Positions 61,714 to 64,000 of a DNA stretch of 64,000 nt are shown here, piece after piece. Numbering within the stretch: position 1 is the stretch's first letter; each line of letters opens with the position of its first letter. Source of the DNA: Paracoccus homiensis (GTDB lineage: Bacteria; Pseudomonadota; Alphaproteobacteria; Rhodobacterales; Rhodobacteraceae); assembly GCF_900111675.1 (NCBI RefSeq), contig NZ_FOHO01000002.1:186001-250000 (forward strand). Reading direction: 5' to 3'. The position numbers and the translations under genes were made by a program. The notes under the pieces were generated by a model, which was given only the letters and a program-made list of their open reading frames with translations, made no database searches and had not been told where the DNA came from.

Positions 61714-61750
61714 GAAAGAAAGCGCCCATCGGGTGGTCCCGATAGGCGCT
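61714..61750 (-). terminator. terminator of rpsU
   Basis: Arms 61738-61750 and 61721-61733 form a 13-bp stem with one G-T pair on the minus strand and a 4-base loop, followed by TTCTTTC. It lies about 54 bp after the rpsU stop and before smpB. Confidence 0.75.
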
Positions 61751-61803
61751 TATCGTTTTTCTAAGCTGAGGCACCAGGGCTTCAGACTAGGCGTCGCGTC
61801 GCC

Positions 61804-62010
61804 TTACAGCGCGCCTTCGCGCTGTGCCTTTTTACGGGCCAGCTTGCGGGCGCGGCGAACGGCCTCAGCCTTTTCACGGGCTTTCTTGACCGACGGCTTC
61901 TCGAAATGCTGCCGAAGCTTCATCTCGCGGAAGACACCTTCGCGCTGAAGTTTCTTCTTCAGGGCACGAAGCGCCTGTTCGACGTTGTTATCGCGAACGT
62001 TGACCTGCAT
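61804..62010 (-). CDS. rpsU: 30S ribosomal protein S21
   Basis: 68 residues, [20 protein letters not shown] followed by [21 protein letters not shown] and a basic tail rich in Arg, Lys and Ala. Normal S21 of the alphaproteobacterial type. GGAAGG precedes the ATG at 62008-62010. Monocistronic with its own terminator. Confidence 0.98.
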   Translation of the reverse strand: MQVNVRDNNVEQALRALKKKLQREGVFREMKLRQHFEKPSVKKAREKAEAVRRARKLARKKAQREGAL

Positions 62011-62109
62011 GTGGTTGTCACCACCTTCCTAAGTTAGAGTTGATAAGATTGCAGGAAGCGCCCCTTTAGCAGACGCGCCCCTGCTTGTCCAGAAAAAGGC
62101 CGTGAGACC

Positions 62110-62766
62110 ATGGAAACCGACCGCGATGCCCTTCTTGCCGCTGCCCTCGACCATGTTCCGTTCGAAGGGATGAACGACCGCGCCCTGCTGGCCGGGGCCG
62201 CCGACCTGCAAATCCCCGAAAGCCTTGCGCGGGTCCACTTCCCCCAAGGCGGCGCCGGGCTGGCCGCGGCCTATCACCGCCGCGCGGATGCCGAACTGCG
62301 CGACTGGCTGGCCCGCACCCCACCCGAAGGACGGTTCAGCGATCGCGTCGCCGCCTCGGTCTGGCAGCGGCTTGGGCTGGTCGATCCCGAACTTGTGCGC
62401 GCCGGAGCCGCCACGCTGGCCTTGCCGCAGAACGCAGCCCTGGCGGCGCGGCTGGTCTGGGAAACCGCGGATGTGATCTGGGCCGGGTTGGGCGACACAT
62501 CGGATGACGCCAACTGGTATACGAAACGCGCAACGCTGTCGGCGGTGATCAGCGCGTCGGTCCTGTTCTGGCTGGGGGATGACAGCCCCGACCACGCCGA
62601 AACCCGCGCCTTCATCGACCGCCGGATCGAGGGCGTCATGCGCTTTGAAAAGGTCAAGGCACAGTGGCGCAAGCTGCCCGGCGCCAAGATGATGGGCAAG
62701 GTGGCTTTCGGCTGGATACACCCGCCGCGGGATCGTAACCTGCCCGGACGCAGTTCGACCAAGTAA
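62110..62766 (+). CDS. COQ9 family protein (ubiquinone biosynthesis)
   Basis: A 218-residue helical protein with the COQ9 signature DTSDDANWYTKRATLSAVISASVLFWLGDDS in the C-terminal half, where eukaryotic COQ9 binds lipid and supports COQ7 hydroxylation. It is TetR-like in fold but lacks a DNA-binding reading. In alphaproteobacteria the homologue is presumed to aid ubiquinone synthesis. Divergent from rpsU, 9 bp before a quinone-oxidoreductase-type gene, so the pair may be co-expressed around quinone metabolism. Confidence 0.93.
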   Translation: METDRDALLAAALDHVPFEGMNDRALLAGAADLQIPESLARVHFPQGGAGLAAAYHRRADAELRDWLARTPPEGRFSDRVAASVWQRLGLVDPELVRAGAATLALPQNAALAARLVWETADVIWAGLGDTSDDANWYTKRATLSAVISASVLFWLGDDSPDHAETRAFIDRRIEGVMRFEKVKAQWRKLPGAKMMGKVAFGWIHPPRDRNLPGRSSTK

Positions 62767-62775
62767 GGAGCGACG

Positions 62776-63765
62776 ATGTTTCCCGACGCGATGAATGTGA
62801 TCAAGATTTCCGAGCCCGGCGCCGCAGAGGTTCTGAAACCCGTCCGCCGCCCGGTCCCGGTCCCAAGTCACGATCAGATATTGATCCGCATCGCCTATGC
62901 CGGGGTCAACCGTCCCGACGTGCTGCAACGCATGGGGGCCTACGCCCCGCCACAAGGCGCGTCGGACCTGCCCGGCCTCGAAGCCTCGGGCGAGGTGGTG
63001 CAGGTCGGCGCCGGGGTCACCCGCTGGCGCAAGGGCGACAAGGTGACCGCGTTGCTGCCCGGCGGCGGCTATGCCGAATACGCCGTCTGCCACGCCGATC
63101 ATGCCCTGGAAATTCCGCGCGGCCTGTCGATGCGCGAAGCTGCCTGCCTGCCCGAAACCGCCTTCACCGTCTGGTCGAATGTGGTGACCCGGGGCGGCCT
63201 TCAGGCCGGGCAACGCTTTCTGGTTCATGGCGGAACGTCGGGCATCGGGATGATGGCCATTCAGGTCGCAACCTCTCTGGGCGCGCGCGTCTGGGCGACC
63301 GCGGGCAGCGCCGCAAAATGCCAGGCCGTCGAAAGCCTTGGCGCCACGGCAATTAACTACCGCGACGAGGATTTCGTCACCCGGATGCAGGCCGAAGGCG
63401 GGGCAGATCTGATCCTGGACATGGTCGGGGGAAGCTACATCCCCCGCAACATCAAGGCGCTGGCCGATGACGGCCGCCTGGTTCAGATCGCCTTTCTGGA
63501 AGGACCCAAGGTCGAACTGAACTTTGCCCAGATCATGACACGGCGCCTGACCCTGACCGGCTCGACCCTGCGTCCGCAGTCTGACGCCGCCAAGGCCGAG
63601 ATCGCCGAAGACCTGCGGGAACGCCTGTGGCCTCTGGTTTCGTCAAGCGCGGTCAAGGTAACGATCGACAGCGAATTCAAGCTTGATGAAGCCTGCAACG
63701 CGCATCAGCGCATGGAAAGCAGCCAGCACATCGGAAAGATCGTCCTCAAAGTCTGCCCCGACTAG
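62776..63765 (+). CDS. NAD(P)H-quinone oxidoreductase / zinc-free MDR family
   Basis: A 329-residue medium-chain dehydrogenase/reductase lacking zinc ligands. AYAGVNRPDVLQRMGAYAPP and LPGLEASGEVVQVGAGVTRWRKGDKV start the GroES-like domain. LPETAFTVWSNVVTRGGLQAGQRFLVHGGTSGIGMMAIQVA is the quinone-oxidoreductase signature with the NADPH-binding GGTSGIG. LILDMVGGSYIPRNIKAL follows. It matches the PIG3/TP53I3-like QOR group. AAGGAG lies 7 bases before the ATG at 62776. Confidence 0.93.
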   Translation: MFPDAMNVIKISEPGAAEVLKPVRRPVPVPSHDQILIRIAYAGVNRPDVLQRMGAYAPPQGASDLPGLEASGEVVQVGAGVTRWRKGDKVTALLPGGGYAEYAVCHADHALEIPRGLSMREAACLPETAFTVWSNVVTRGGLQAGQRFLVHGGTSGIGMMAIQVATSLGARVWATAGSAAKCQAVESLGATAINYRDEDFVTRMQAEGGADLILDMVGGSYIPRNIKALADDGRLVQIAFLEGPKVELNFAQIMTRRLTLTGSTLRPQSDAAKAEIAEDLRERLWPLVSSSAVKVTIDSEFKLDEACNAHQRMESSQHIGKIVLKVCPD

Positions 63766-63953
63766 GCGAGCTGCCAGTCCGGTCGCCTCCGGCGGGGATT
63801 TTTAGACACAGAAGATGAACGAAGGGCACGCACCCCATTCCAGCGCCCGTCCGGAAGGGGTGCGGCATCTCCTATGGCGGCCATCGGCGTCCCCGCCTGT
63901 TCCGCCCCATGACAGTCGCAGTAATTGCTGAAGAAAGCGTAAACGGCCTCCAG
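63766..63953. other. intergenic region after the quinone oxidoreductase gene
   Basis: No supported gene. Contains an imperfect hairpin: GCACCCC-A-TTCC pairs with GGAA-GGGGTGC around 63829-63864. A 68-codon leftward frame with a TTG start inside the repeat element is judged spurious. Confidence 0.4.
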
Positions 63954-64000
63954 ATCTTCTGTGCTCAAATATCCCGGGGGTCCGGGGGCTGGCCCCCGGC
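63954..64000 (+). repeat. dispersed structured repeat, copy D (at window edge)
   Basis: Left end ATCTTCTGTGCTC (63954-63966), AAATATCCCGGGGG (63967-63980), then directly a hairpin CCGGGGGC-TG-GCCCCCGG (63982-63999). Hairpin 1 of copies A-C is missing or this is a shorter variant. It may continue past base 64000. Confidence 0.75.

Noticed and set aside
63762-63968. 68-codon minus-strand frame at the right edge
   Set aside because: TTG start lies inside repeat copy D, with no ribosome site, the stop overlaps the oxidoreductase stop, and the second half is Arg-rich shadow sequence. Its CDCHG stretch alone is too little for a cytochrome.

Overview
The window is GC-rich, gene-dense bacterial chromosome with many ATGA/GTGA start-stop overlaps. 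Gene content points to an alphaproteobacterium of the Rhodobacteraceae, most likely Paracoccus or a close relative: a COQ9-type ubiquinone protein beside ubiA elsewhere in the window, a DUF1127 micro-protein, a complex I NDUFA9-like SDR, glutamate synthase genes in the order gltD-orf-gltB, and dispersed AAATATCCCGGGGG intergenic repeats. I see no prophage, insertion sequence, rRNA operon or CRISPR array. One tRNA gene (Leu, CAG anticodon) is present.

Layout. 1-1.5 kb: end of a dTDP-rhamnose operon (rmlB truncated by the window edge, rmlC). 1.7-3.2 kb: a serralysin-like RTX metalloprotease. 3.3-5.6 kb: a small exported protein, then a TetR repressor facing a Bcr/CflA-type drug exporter across a 19-bp palindromic operator. 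5.6-7.7 kb: tRNA-Leu, NDUFA9-like SDR, uppP. 7.9-14.7 kb: gltD, an exported protein of unknown role, gltB, ending at a strong terminator. 14.8-17.4 kb: mtgA, a GST and queG. 17.4-20.6 kb: a 1088-residue RTX protein. 20.8-21.5 kb: cobA.

21.7-30.6 kb is the most coherent block. Photolyase, a DUF2177 membrane protein and an SDR run rightward. They meet a seven-gene leftward operon: FAD oxidoreductase, DUF1365, cyclopropane-fatty-acid-type methyltransferase, GPH-family MFS, SDR, TspO-like membrane protein and a Tat-exported glutathione peroxidase. This looks like a light and singlet-oxygen response unit that repairs DNA and remodels membrane acyl chains, comparable to the RpoE-ChrR regulated genes of Rhodobacter sphaeroides.

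30.8-38.8 kb: mobA; a TonB energising cassette (exbB, exbD, a second exbD lacking the membrane Asp, tonB); a 61-residue protein; a secreted protein with 18 MORN repeats; NAD synthetase; and a third RTX protein. 39-45 kb: an SDR, a dipeptide-type ABC transporter with no binding protein nearby, and an MFS exporter. 45-48 kb: L,D-transpeptidase, a histone-H1-like Lys/Ala protein and a lytic transglycosylase. 48-64 kb is mostly housekeeping: priA, transaldolase, DUF484-xerC, msrA-prmA, a DUF1127 gene, rsmE/ubiA, an OmpA-family protein with a coiled-coil partner, an aromatic/aspartate aminotransferase with sseA, smpB, rpsU, coq9-like and a quinone oxidoreductase.

Two threads cut across the window. 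First, three unlinked RTX proteins share one C-terminal module, but no type I secretion genes are present. Second, at least four copies of a structured intergenic repeat carry compensatory base changes in their stems.
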